From: Williamsia phyllosphaerae
GTDB taxonomy: Bacteria; Actinomycetota; Actinomycetes; Mycobacteriales; Mycobacteriaceae
Direction: 5' to 3'
DNA: 64,000 bases
NCBI RefSeq assembly: GCF_014635305.1
Contig: NZ_BMCS01000003.1
Coordinates: 758,800-822,799, forward strand
In this document: one piece after another, positions 17,801 to 25,692 of the stretch
Layout: each line of letters opens with the position of its first letter
How positions within the stretch are numbered: position 1 is the first letter of the stretch
Notes under the pieces: generated by a model
Seen by the model: the letters and a program-made list of their open reading frames with translations, nothing else
Databases searched by the model: none
What the model was told of the DNA's origin: nothing
Made by a program: the position numbers and the translations under genes

Positions 17801-18391
17801 GGCGACCTTGCGGTCCCGCAGTTCACGCAGAAGTGGACGGATCACCAGGATCGCGATCGGCCCCAGGACGGGGAAGATGATCCAGGCCGGCCACCACGTC
17901 AGGCCCGCGACGATCCACATCGGCAGCGTCGAGAAGACGGTGCGCATGGCGTCCCACACCTGCAGACGCACCAGCGTCCCGACCTCGTGGGTGTCGTCGT
18001 CGACCCGGTCGAGCACCTCCCCGACGGCCTGCTCGGACAACCGTTCCAACGGCTGGTGCAGTGCAGCGGTGAGGAGGTCGTCGCGGAGCCGACCCTCGGC
18101 ACGGTCGGCGATCGCGGCCCAGACGGTGCGGCCGGCGGTGTCGAGGACGGCGTAGCCGACCAGGCAGGAGGCCAGCAGCGCGATGGCGGCGCCGGTCGGG
18201 TTGGCTGCGACGCGACCGATGATCACCGTGCCGATCGACTGCAGGATCGCGGCGATCGCCAACGCGACGAGCGCGACGTACGCCGCCGGTCTGCGCAACC
18301 GACGCCAGTCCACGGTCGGCGCGGGCACGACGACAGCGCCCACGCGGGGCGTGGGCGCTGTCGTGGACGGTCGCGATGTCGTGGCGGTCAT
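14864..18391 (-). CDS. Fused heterodimer-type ABC exporter (two TMD-NBD halves)
   Basis: A 1175-residue protein holding two complete exporter halves, comparable in size and plan to Rv0194, a multidrug exporter of M. tuberculosis. The first half has membrane helices within about 35-305, Walker A GRTGSGKST (376-384), a degenerate signature LSAGE (479-483) and Walker B VVILDEA. The second half has Walker A GQVGSGKSS, a canonical LSGGQ, but Walker B LLLADD, with Asp replacing the catalytic Glu. The composite ATP sites are therefore unequal, one probably degenerate. No ribosome binding site precedes ATG 18391, and a strong hairpin lies inside the first 21 codons, so a later start such as GTG 18313 is possible. 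The substrate is unknown. Confidence 0.9.
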   Translation of the reverse strand: MTATTSRPSTTAPTPRVGAVVVPAPTVDWRRLRRPAAYVALVALAIAAILQSIGTVIIGRVAANPTGAAIALLASCLVGYAVLDTAGRTVWAAIADRAEGRLRDDLLTAALHQPLERLSEQAVGEVLDRVDDDTHEVGTLVRLQVWDAMRTVFSTLPMWIVAGLTWWPAWIIFPVLGPIAILVIRPLLRELRDRKVAEEIAWTDHAAAMEEGIAARDDMRTSMGQAYLLRRVAEISGTIQDRFRAVIAVESRIAIRCGGLLHALLGGVVVAGVALVADNDLDVASLVTLFLVSSGLIGQINQLARHLPELQAGMGAIIRLRQLVGTDPEPVGGQPIPDGPVDIVLRDLRFAYAEGVFALDGIDLTVPAGSTCALVGRTGSGKSTLASLVSRAVDPEPGSLFVGGVDVLDLDLHQLRSSVGVVTQRTEILAGTLADNIALFAALPRNRLQGAVDELDLTAWVDGLPDGLDTVLGPGGTTLSAGEEQLVAFARLLVRDVRVVILDEATARMDPLTEARVVRAADRLLADRTGILIAHRLSTVTRADQVAVLERGHIIDQGPRTELESRPGPFRRLLDAAGTDAVERPALHKEPTGADAGAIGGVRRQGPPPEIVDVGDGPSLTRGIAHIIRVHPTWGLLGCALFAVNAILGATGALTGYVWGHVVQNLQRGETPVTLTVSLVIVLLANPITLAAAIRRFLPWWSAASLRIRMTVLEAQTRQHGLPRTPPGEVMSRVLDSDRFLRYSDRWIDVTNGLFVVVTAAVLGGSVLAGAILLAVMIAAAAASVVGRPIAGRSAAAASATRAHFGRSLVSSLESVRTVKLAAATDDVHAHLRGVDGGRVDAAVREHRVQSVLIGVPVVMVQLGVVAAWVVYLLDGWDLATALLVSGAVGGFDYFGRVAGAVITEAPGTRSWQKATSRFAGGADLMDIPPGVDLWAGTAPRPAPTQRTPLRRLELRDVSAVHDDGTRGVSGVDLTVEAGELVLLLGQVGSGKSSLLASLCGLVGHTGVIRWNDADIVDAQTFLRPGQVAHVAQVPRVLSGTFADNVRLDHDRPIDRAVADARLEPDVAAAGGVDSVVGHRGVRLSGGQVQRLALARALAIEPELLLADDVSSALDATTEVELWAALRDRGITVLGSTSKRAALAQADRVVVLVDGAIVATGPWTRLSDEWGHLAG
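18330..18364. terminator. 16-base-pair hairpin, likely terminator after osmC-like gene
   Basis: Perfect 16-base arms (18330-18345 and 18349-18364) enclose a GGG loop. The hairpin lies about 95 bases downstream of the OsmC-family stop codon in the direction of transcription. It is also inside the nominal N-terminal codons of the ABC exporter, which suggests either that the exporter starts later or that the hairpin controls read-through. There is no T-tract. Confidence 0.6.
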
Positions 18392-18458
18392 TGTTAGAAA
18401 CGCTACGCACCACCACTGACAACGGCACCTGCTTTTTGCCGGGTGCCGCTGTGGCGGG

Positions 18459-18932
18459 TCAGGCCAGCGAGTTCTGCTTCCAGTTGTTGTGGAACTCGAG
18501 GCCGCTGCGCACGAACAGCTGGGTCACGGGGCAGCGACGCTCGACCTCGGAGACGAACGTCGTGAACTGCTCCTCGGTGGCGTCGGTCTCGACGGTGGCA
18601 TCGACCGAGACCTTCTCGAAGTTGGAGTTGCCCTCCTCGCCCTTGACCAGCACAAGGGTGTCGAGGTCGCCCTGGATGGTGAAGGTGAACTTGCCCAGCG
18701 TGATGCCCAGGTCCTTGGCGACCAACGCGGCGGTCACCTGGTTGCACGACGTGAGCGCACCGAGCGCGTAGAACAGCGGGCTCGGCGCCTCGTCCTTGCC
18801 ACCGAACGCGGGGTAGGCGTCGGTGTGGAACTCGTGCTTGTTGTCACCCTGGGAGACGAGCGTCTGGGCCACTCCGGTGCCCTCCGCCTCGATCACGAAC
18901 GGGACGACGCTTGCACGGATGGTCGATGTCAC
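18459..18932 (-). CDS. OsmC-family peroxiredoxin-like protein
   Basis: A 157-residue OsmC/Ohr-superfamily protein that would reduce organic or inorganic hydroperoxides through a cysteine pair. The peroxidatic cysteine is in LTSCNQ (C63) and the second conserved cysteine in RRCPVTQ (C134). The length and the FPAY-type segment (AYPAFGGKDEAPSP) fit the family. The GTG start at 18932 is supported by GAGGAG about 6 bases upstream. It precedes the ABC exporter on the same strand but is separated from it by a strong hairpin. Confidence 0.88.
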   Translation of the reverse strand: MTSTIRASVVPFVIEAEGTGVAQTLVSQGDNKHEFHTDAYPAFGGKDEAPSPLFYALGALTSCNQVTAALVAKDLGITLGKFTFTIQGDLDTLVLVKGEEGNSNFEKVSVDATVETDATEEQFTTFVSEVERRCPVTQLFVRSGLEFHNNWKQNSLA

Positions 18933-19054
18933 AACGGACTCCTCATGTCGATTAGGGATACGTAATCAGTGTCCCGGGTGCAGGGCGGCGACGCACCATT
19001 GCGTTCACCCCGATCCGAACCGTGCAGGTCGGAATACCGGCGAGGCGATCGTGG

Positions 19055-20602
19055 TCAGGGGAAGCTGAGAACGTCGTCGCCCCAGGCCTTCCGCAGGTCG
19101 TGGTCGAGGTCGTGCACCGCGCGATCGTTCCGATCGATGACGAGACTCGCGCGGTCGCCGGAGTCGTAGGGCCGCCACACCGGGGCATCCGGCACGCCGT
19201 TGGGATCACCGCTCACCGCGAAGTTCAACCACCGACGCTGCATGCGCGCCGACACGGCCTTGCCCGCCGACAGGCCGCCGAGCTTGAACGTGATGTCCTT
19301 GCGCCCGCTGACCAGATTGCCGAAGACGTACGGCAGTTCGGTCGCATGGGTCGCGCCGACACGAAGGAGTCGGAACAGCGGCGTCGCCCAGTCGAATCGG
19401 TAGAGGAAGACCGGCGCGATCGCACTGTGCCCCTCGGCCAACCAGACCGTGGGCATCCGGAAGCCGATGTCCCGGGCGACCGCCATCCCCTTGCCCTTTT
19501 TTCGGACGCCGGCGTATGCCGCGAGGATGTCCGCCTCGTGTGGGATGGCGAGTTCGGGTCGTTCGACCGCGATCTGCGCGAACATCGCCCGGATGGCGTC
19601 GGGCGTGATGGGGATGAGCGGCGACTTCATCAGTTTGAACAGTGCCGCCTCGTCCTTGTTGGTGCCGATCAGCAGCGGCACCGGGAGCGCCTTTCCCGCG
19701 CGGAACACCTCCAGCGGGTAGTCGGGCACCAGGTCGCGGTCCACGACCGGCGCGAACGCGAGTGTCCCCGGAGCGCTCGTCGGGATGTCGTCGAACAGTC
19801 GGAACGTGGCCTTGGCGACGGCGTCGGTGGGCACGCCGCGCAAGCGACCGATGTCGGCGGGCGCGATGCCGATGTCATCGAGGAACATCTCGGCGATGCG
19901 GGTGGCGCGCGCACCGTCGTAGACCGACGTCGCGGGCGAGCTCTGCGCGATCGCGCGGTGGAACAACCCCGCCGCCGACGGGACGGTCATGAGGGTGGTG
20001 ACCATGCCGCCACCGGCGGACTCCCCGAACACGGTGACCTGAGCCGGGTCGCCGCCGAACGCACTGATGTTGTCGCGTACCCACTGCAGGGCCGAGATCA
20101 CGTCGCGCAGTGCGAGGTTGGAGTCGAAGGGGTGCTCGTCGGTGCCGAAAGCGGACAGGTCGAGGAACCCGAATGCCCCCAACCGGTAGTTCACCGTGAC
20201 GACGACGACGTCCCCACGCTCGACCATCGCCGCGGCGTCGTAGAGGGGTTGGGTGGTCGATCCGAGGATGTAGGCACCCCCGTGGATCCAGACCATGACC
20301 GGCTTGGGGTCGTCGACGGTCGTCGCCGAAGCGGCGGTGACGTTGAGGGTCAGGCAGTCCTCGTCCTTCGTGACATCCGGACCGAGGTCGATGACGGGGA
20401 TGTCGGGCTGCGGCGCGACGGCACCGAATCGGGTGGCGTCGGCGACGTCGGTCCACGGCTCGGGTGGCACCGGTGCGCGCCAGCGCAGTTCGCCTGTCGG
20501 CGGGGCCGCATAGCGGATCCCCTTCCACACACGGGTCCGTCCGTCATCGGTTCCGCGTACCGGTCCGTTGCTGGTGTCGACCACAGCTCGATCCGACGTC
20601 AT
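19055..20602 (-). CDS. Type B carboxylesterase
   Basis: A 515-residue carboxylesterase/lipase of the type B (cholinesterase-like) family. HGGAY (108-112) forms the oxyanion hole, GESAGG (193-198) holds nucleophile serine 195, GTNKDEA supplies the glutamate of the triad and a histidine lies in GATHATELPY. The EDCLTLNV motif (80-88) is typical. There is no signal peptide, so it is probably cytoplasmic. It hydrolyses carboxylic esters; the natural substrate is unknown. It is divergent from the Eis-like acetyltransferase with 62 bases between the starts. Confidence 0.92.
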   Translation of the reverse strand: MTSDRAVVDTSNGPVRGTDDGRTRVWKGIRYAAPPTGELRWRAPVPPEPWTDVADATRFGAVAPQPDIPVIDLGPDVTKDEDCLTLNVTAASATTVDDPKPVMVWIHGGAYILGSTTQPLYDAAAMVERGDVVVVTVNYRLGAFGFLDLSAFGTDEHPFDSNLALRDVISALQWVRDNISAFGGDPAQVTVFGESAGGGMVTTLMTVPSAAGLFHRAIAQSSPATSVYDGARATRIAEMFLDDIGIAPADIGRLRGVPTDAVAKATFRLFDDIPTSAPGTLAFAPVVDRDLVPDYPLEVFRAGKALPVPLLIGTNKDEAALFKLMKSPLIPITPDAIRAMFAQIAVERPELAIPHEADILAAYAGVRKKGKGMAVARDIGFRMPTVWLAEGHSAIAPVFLYRFDWATPLFRLLRVGATHATELPYVFGNLVSGRKDITFKLGGLSAGKAVSARMQRRWLNFAVSGDPNGVPDAPVWRPYDSGDRASLVIDRNDRAVHDLDHDLRKAWGDDVLSFP

Positions 20603-20633
20603 CGGTCCATACTGCCTCCTAAACCTGTGGCGT

Positions 20634-20660
20634 CCGACGTTGACGACGCCTTAACGTCGG
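20634..20660. promoter_or_regulatory. Inverted repeat between esterase and eis-like gene
   Basis: Eight-base perfect arms, CCGACGTT (20634-20641) and AACGTCGG (20653-20660), with an 11-base spacer, end 4 bases before the acetyltransferase ATG. The site could be an operator for the divergent pair or a leader hairpin covering the ribosome binding region. No dedicated regulator gene is adjacent. Confidence 0.4.
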
Positions 20661-20664
20661 CACG

Positions 20665-21927
20665 ATGACGACCGAACTGCGAACCCATCAAGCCCGGTCG
20701 CGCGCGATCGCCGACGAGGAACGGACGGTCGCGTGGATCCGAGCGGTGGTGTTCGGCTTCAACGAACCGGAGTACAGCGACGAGGGCATCGGTCGATGGC
20801 TCGGCGCATTCATCGACCAGGACGCGCGGATGCGAGGCGTTCATGACCTGCGGACTGGCGGGCTGCGGGACGACAGGGTGCCGGTGGCGACGCTGGGGAG
20901 CTGGGACACGACCGTCAACGTCGGCGGAACCCTGCTGCCCGCGAACGCGATCAGCGACGTCACCACCCGCACCTCGCACCGCAGGCGCGGTCTGCTTCGG
21001 CAGATGATGACGGCCGACCTGACCGAGGCAGCCCAACGCGGTATGCCGCTGGCCGCGCTGACGGTCAGCGAGTCGGGCATCTACCGCCGGTTCGGATTCG
21101 GTCCCGCGGTGCAGAAAAACCAGATCCGCGTGCGGACCGACGCGTCGTTCCGGGTCACGACACCGTCGACCGGTCGGATCGAGATGGTTGATCGTGGCGT
21201 CTATCTCGACCGCGTAAGGGCACTGTTCGACGACTACCACCAGCGCACACCCGGGTCGGTCGACCGTGGCCCGGCTGCAGACGACGTGCTTGCCGGCCTG
21301 GACCAGCCGACCGGAAAGCCGCAGCCGGGCTTCAGGTACGCCCTGCACCTCGATGACGACAACCGGTGTGATGGCGCGGTCGCATACAAGCTCCTCGAGG
21401 AGGACAGCAGCGCCGAGGTCCGCGACCTCGTCGCACCGAACCCCGCGGTGGGCGTGGCGCTGTGGGATTTCCTCGGCCACTCCGACCTCATCCGGACCAT
21501 CACTCAGCGCCGCGCCCGGGTAGACGACCCGCTGCGCTACGCCCTGGCCGAACCCGATGTCTACACCGTCGAGAACCGCCGCGACTTCCTGTGGTTGCGC
21601 GTGCTCGATGTCGCTGCGGTGCTGACCGCCCGCAGTTACCTGACCGACGGCGAGATCACGCTGAGCGTGCACGACGAGCAGGATTTCGCAGAGGGCACCT
21701 ACCGACTCGTGGCGAGCAACGGCAGGGGTGAGGTCGAGCGGATCGGCGATGACACCGACATCAATGCTGACGTCACACTGGATGTCGCCGCACTGGGATC
21801 GGTCCTGCTCGGCGGAATCGGCGTGCGGACCATTGCGGCCGCCGGGCACATCCGTGGACAGCGCGTCGAGGACTTCGCCCGGCTGATGGTGTGCACCGGC
21901 GCCCCCGCGTCCATCACCCCGTTCTGA
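20665..21927 (+). CDS. GNAT acetyltransferase, Eis-like
   Basis: A 420-residue GNAT-family acetyltransferase with the three-domain layout of Eis: an N-terminal GNAT domain carrying the acetyl-CoA loop around RRRGLLRQMM (about 111-120), a second GNAT-like domain, and a C-terminal sterol-carrier-like domain. The protein ends in ITPF; in Eis the terminal phenylalanine carboxylate acts in catalysis. Eis of M. tuberculosis acetylates aminoglycosides and lysines of host and bacterial proteins. The true substrate here is not known. Confidence 0.85.
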   Translation: MTTELRTHQARSRAIADEERTVAWIRAVVFGFNEPEYSDEGIGRWLGAFIDQDARMRGVHDLRTGGLRDDRVPVATLGSWDTTVNVGGTLLPANAISDVTTRTSHRRRGLLRQMMTADLTEAAQRGMPLAALTVSESGIYRRFGFGPAVQKNQIRVRTDASFRVTTPSTGRIEMVDRGVYLDRVRALFDDYHQRTPGSVDRGPAADDVLAGLDQPTGKPQPGFRYALHLDDDNRCDGAVAYKLLEEDSSAEVRDLVAPNPAVGVALWDFLGHSDLIRTITQRRARVDDPLRYALAEPDVYTVENRRDFLWLRVLDVAAVLTARSYLTDGEITLSVHDEQDFAEGTYRLVASNGRGEVERIGDDTDINADVTLDVAALGSVLLGGIGVRTIAAAGHIRGQRVEDFARLMVCTGAPASITPF

Positions 21928-22005
21928 TCGCTGCTCGCTCGAGTTTCGGGTTCACCAACCTGGACGTACGGTTGCCGAAAGAAAATCGACGATCGGGACG
22001 GGAGT

Positions 22006-23025
22006 GTGGGTGCGGTGGTGGCCAGGGTGATGGCTGTGGTGTTCGCGGTGGCTCTGATCTCGACCGGTGTCGCGGCGACAGCCGCAGCCGCCCCGACCCC
22101 TCGTGCCGGCAGCGCACTGAACACGAATCTCAGCGGACCGGGCCCCTTCTCGGTGGCGGCGACCGCGCGGGTTGCACCGTGCGTCGGACCGGAGGCGGAC
22201 GCACAGAACGCGGACGCACGCAGACAGGGGGCGTATACCCCGCTGCAGTGCACGTCGGCGGCGCCGATCGGACGCGGTCCCGACACCGGCGTCGACTTCT
22301 ACTACCCGACCACCGGTGGTGAGCGACCCCTCGTGGAGTTCGTTCCGGGCAGCCGCGCCAACCCCGGGTACTTCGCGCCGCTCGCACGGCACTGGGCGAG
22401 TTACGGATTCGTGGTCGCGGTCTCCTACAAGGGCACTGAGATAGCACCGGAGAGCGGGTTCCTTGGCCTTCGCCGGGCGGTCGCCGAGAACGGCGACCGC
22501 ACCTCACCTCTGTTCGGCCGGATCGACCTGAAAAAGACTGTGCTGGCCGGGCATTCGTCGGGCGCGACCAAGGCCATCGAGGTGGCCGGGATCGCCAACG
22601 CGTCGAACGGTGTTCCGGTGCCGGCGACGTTCACCGTCCCGTCGGCGGTGCGTCTGGTCGGCGTGCTGGCCTTGGCGCCCGACGTCTACACCGTGCCCAC
22701 CCCGGTGCGGGCGCCCACGCTGATCGCCACCGGCACCGCGGACAAGGCGTCGAACGCCGCCCGGATCCAGCCGCTCGTCTACGGCCCGATCACTGGAGCG
22801 TCGGCGTGGTTCGTCGTCGCCAGGGGCGCGCCGCACCTCGATGTGGTCAACCCGCTGAGCAGGTATCCACTGACCGGTGTCGCGGTGCAGTTCCTGCGGT
22901 TCGTCACCGGGGATCCCACCGCCTGCCGCAGCTTCGTCGGCCCGTCGTGGACCCTGCCCGGCGACGGCGCGTTCGCACGGGTCGTCCGCAACGCGCCGGC
23001 CCGCGCGAGTGGCTGCCCCGCCTGA
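22006..23025 (+). CDS. Secreted chlorophyllase-like alpha/beta hydrolase
   Basis: A 339-residue exported alpha/beta hydrolase. A signal peptide spans about residues 1-29 (core VVFAVALISTGVAATA). The nucleophile elbow is GHSSG (182-186), serine 184; a histidine is expected in GAPHLDVV near residue 275. Cysteine pairs (C59/C82 and C305/C337) may form disulfides in the mature protein. The start is uncertain: GTG 22006 follows GGGACGGGA closely, while ATG 22030 gives a tighter signal peptide. The polyester- or lipid-hydrolase role is a family guess. Confidence 0.8.
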   Translation: MGAVVARVMAVVFAVALISTGVAATAAAAPTPRAGSALNTNLSGPGPFSVAATARVAPCVGPEADAQNADARRQGAYTPLQCTSAAPIGRGPDTGVDFYYPTTGGERPLVEFVPGSRANPGYFAPLARHWASYGFVVAVSYKGTEIAPESGFLGLRRAVAENGDRTSPLFGRIDLKKTVLAGHSSGATKAIEVAGIANASNGVPVPATFTVPSAVRLVGVLALAPDVYTVPTPVRAPTLIATGTADKASNAARIQPLVYGPITGASAWFVVARGAPHLDVVNPLSRYPLTGVAVQFLRFVTGDPTACRSFVGPSWTLPGDGAFARVVRNAPARASGCPA

Positions 23026-23031
23026 TCTCGA

Positions 23032-24003
23032 CTACGCGAAGCCGACGATCGGCCGTGGCCGGTAGTGCTTCTCGAGGGTCTGCACCTCGTCATCGGTGAG
23101 CGTCACCGAGGTGGCGGCGACCGCGTCGTCGATGTGACCGACCTTGCTCGCGCCGATGATCGGTGCGGTGACGATCGGCTTGTTCAGCACCCAGGACAGC
23201 GCGATCTGCGCGCGCGGGACACCGTGTGCCTCGGCGATCTCGGTGACGGCCTCGACGGTGCGACGGTCACCGTCGTCGTACAGGGTGGCGCCGAACTTGT
23301 CGGTGTCGCTGCGCTTGGTGGTCGTGTCCCAGTCGCGGGTCAGACGACCGCGGGCCAGCGGACTCCACGGGATGACCCCGACACCCTGGTCGGCGCACAG
23401 CGGATGCATCTCACGCTCTTCCTCGCGGTAGAGCAGGTTGTAGTGGTCCTGCATCGAGATGAACTTTGTCCAACCATAGGCCTCGGCGGTGTACTGCGCC
23501 TTGGAGAACTGCCACGCGTACATCGACGACGCGCCGATGTAGCGGACCTTTCCCGCCTTGACCACGTCGTGCAACGCCTCCATCGTCTCCGCGATCGGGG
23601 TCGTGTGGTCCCACCGGTGCGTTTGGTACAGGTCGATGTAGTCGGTGCCGAGTCGCTGCAGGCTGGCGTCGACCTCGGCCATGATCGCCTTGCGCGACAG
23701 GCCGACCTCGTATGGCGACGGGCGGCCGTTGTGGAACACCTTGGTGGCGATGACGACGTCGTCGCGGTTGACGAAACTCTTCAGCGCCCGACCGACGATC
23801 TCCTCGCTCGACCCGGCGGAGTACGAGTTGGCGGTGTCGAAGAAGTTGATGCCCGCGTCGATCGCGTGCTTGATGATCGGCCGCGAGTCGTCCTCGGTGA
23901 GCGTCCACTCGTGCGCTCCGCGATCGGGCTGGCCGAAGGTCATGCAGCCCAGGCAGATCTGCGAGACACGCAGTCCGCTCGACCCCAGGTTCACGTACTC
24001 CAT
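23032..24003 (-). CDS. Aldo/keto reductase
   Basis: A 323-residue TIM-barrel aldo/keto reductase using NAD(P)H. The catalytic tetrad is D56, Y61, K88 and H129 (DTANSY, ATKVFHN, YQTHRW). The GASMYAW and IIGAS segments form the cofactor site. The length and overall pattern resemble the YajO/Gcy-type subgroup that acts on a range of aldehydes and ketones. It is divergent from the SIR2-domain gene, 135 bases separating the starts, and converges with the secreted hydrolase gene (6-base gap). Confidence 0.92.
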   Translation of the reverse strand: MEYVNLGSSGLRVSQICLGCMTFGQPDRGAHEWTLTEDDSRPIIKHAIDAGINFFDTANSYSAGSSEEIVGRALKSFVNRDDVVIATKVFHNGRPSPYEVGLSRKAIMAEVDASLQRLGTDYIDLYQTHRWDHTTPIAETMEALHDVVKAGKVRYIGASSMYAWQFSKAQYTAEAYGWTKFISMQDHYNLLYREEEREMHPLCADQGVGVIPWSPLARGRLTRDWDTTTKRSDTDKFGATLYDDGDRRTVEAVTEIAEAHGVPRAQIALSWVLNKPIVTAPIIGASKVGHIDDAVAATSVTLTDDEVQTLEKHYRPRPIVGFA

Positions 24004-24138
24004 CGAAAATTCCCCTCGTCACGGCAGCCGGTGATCGATCCGGCGCACACCAGTCGACGGTAGCGCCGCCGGTGTACGGCGTGACGGTCACATGCCTGCG
24101 CGGTCGGCGACACACCAGCACGAAGGGTCTGGTTCGGG

Positions 24139-25677
24139 TTGACTACAGACGTGAACGGACACTTCTTCGTACTTCGAGGCGACCTCACCCAGTTGAAATG
24201 CGACGCCATTCTCGTGCCGTGCGACGGCGCGTGGAATGTGGTCTGGGACCACTGGTCTGCTCTGTTGCAGGAGCACGAATTCGACTTCAGCATGAGCGGG
24301 GCCCGTCTGCGGAACGCGACCTCCGCCGATCACTTTTGCGACGTATCGCCCAGCGAAGGACGAACCATACGGCTCGTGATGACAACCTTCGGCACCCGCG
24401 GCCATCAATCAGTCGCGAAGAGCGTCGCTGACGCCATCAGATCCCTTGCACAAGATCGCACTTTCCAACCCGGTCGGGTGAAGCCGCTGATCGCGCTGCC
24501 ATTGGTCGGCACTGGGTTCGGCGGACTACAGCACCGTCGGGGCGAGCTGATCAAGGCGTTGCTGCCCGCTCTCGCCGAGGTCGCAGAGGAGGCGGACGCA
24601 GATGTGGCTCTGGTCTTGTTCGACAGCCGCGACCATGCCGCGGTGCAGAGTCAGCGACCAGAAGAGCATTGGGATGGATTCGACCCCGCCCACCTGGAGA
24701 TCGCAGACAACCTCGGTCGAAGAGCAGCACACAAGGAGCTTTCCCTGTTCCTGGGATCCGGGGTCAGTGTCCCACTCGGACTCCCCGACTGGCGAGGTTT
24801 GTTGTCCGAGGTCAGCGGCAGGCAGCCCAAACGATTTTCGCCCACAGAGGCTCCGGAAATCGCGCAGGAGATCGCAGACGAACTGGGCCACGTCGAGTTT
24901 CACAAGACAGTTGCCGAGAGGCTGGAGACGATGGGAGTCGCTCCGGCACACCTACTCCTTGCCGGACTCGGCGTACGCCAGGCCGTGACAACAAATTACG
25001 ACACCGCTTATGAAGCTGCGCTGACCACGACGTTGGGCGTCGATCGTTTCCAAGTTCTGACTCGTGAGCTGGCCGCCCAACCCAAACCCTGGCTTCTGAA
25101 AATCCACGGCGATGTCGCCGACCCCGCAACGATTGTCATCACGTCCGACGACTACACAGTTCTCACAGAGCAACGTGGGGCACTGCACGCGGTGGTCGAG
25201 TCGTTGTTGATGACCAGCCACCTGATGTTCGTGGGCTACAGCATGGGGGATCCCGATTTCGTCGAGTCGGCCGACCGAGTTCGGACCGTTCGCGAACTGG
25301 CGTCACACGAGACGAAGAATGACTTCGCCACCATCCTCGCCCTACATCCCGGTGCAGTCTCCACGCATCCGGACTTTCGCACAGTCGCGATGTCGCCCGG
25401 CCAGAACGACAAAGACGCTGCGCGAACCTTGGAGATCTTCCTCGACCGGATCTCGTGGGCCGCGTCGCAACACAGCGACGGATCACACTCCTACTTGCTG
25501 GACCCGAACTACGAGGACCTACTCGCTGAAGACCCTGACAACACGCGGCTACGCGACCTGTTGGCCGAGTTGGTGGCCCTCCCAGCCAACGACCCTGCCC
25601 GCCGGAGTACCGGGTGGAAATTTGTTCAGAACCTCATCACCGAACTCGGTGGCCCCACACCCCACGAGGCGGGCTGA
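24139..25677 (+). CDS. Macro-like/SIR2 fusion protein, candidate antiphage NADase
   Basis: A 512-residue two-domain protein. Residues 8-170 look like a divergent macro domain: VLRGDLTQLKCDAIL matches the opening strand and PLVGTGFGG (121-129) the ligand loop. Residues 200-440 form a SIR2-like domain: GSGVSVPLGLPDW (206-218), TTNYD (284-288, catalytic Asn286), KIHGD (321-325, His323) and VGYSMGDPDF (365-374). Bacterial proteins with this SIR2 type act in several antiphage systems by degrading NAD; macro domains bind ADP-ribose-like ligands. The gene stands alone and its GC (58-63% in sampled 60-base lines) is below its neighbours. TTG 24139 or GTG 24151 are both possible starts after GAAGGG. 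The defence role is inferred. Confidence 0.78.
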   Translation: MTTDVNGHFFVLRGDLTQLKCDAILVPCDGAWNVVWDHWSALLQEHEFDFSMSGARLRNATSADHFCDVSPSEGRTIRLVMTTFGTRGHQSVAKSVADAIRSLAQDRTFQPGRVKPLIALPLVGTGFGGLQHRRGELIKALLPALAEVAEEADADVALVLFDSRDHAAVQSQRPEEHWDGFDPAHLEIADNLGRRAAHKELSLFLGSGVSVPLGLPDWRGLLSEVSGRQPKRFSPTEAPEIAQEIADELGHVEFHKTVAERLETMGVAPAHLLLAGLGVRQAVTTNYDTAYEAALTTTLGVDRFQVLTRELAAQPKPWLLKIHGDVADPATIVITSDDYTVLTEQRGALHAVVESLLMTSHLMFVGYSMGDPDFVESADRVRTVRELASHETKNDFATILALHPGAVSTHPDFRTVAMSPGQNDKDAARTLEIFLDRISWAASQHSDGSHSYLLDPNYEDLLAEDPDNTRLRDLLAELVALPANDPARRSTGWKFVQNLITELGGPTPHEAG

Positions 25678-25692
25678 CTGCACAAGGCTTGG

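Noticed and set aside
15806..18397. 863-residue open frame on the plus strand opposite the ABC exporter
   Set aside because: It is the antisense shadow of a high-GC gene: rich in Arg, Asp, Gly and Val repeats, without recognisable domains, while the minus-strand frame has two full ABC transporter halves.
24081..24091. GTGAC-G-GTCAC palindrome upstream of the SIR2-fusion gene
   Set aside because: Eleven bases with a one-base centre is too short to call an operator in GC-rich DNA without conservation.
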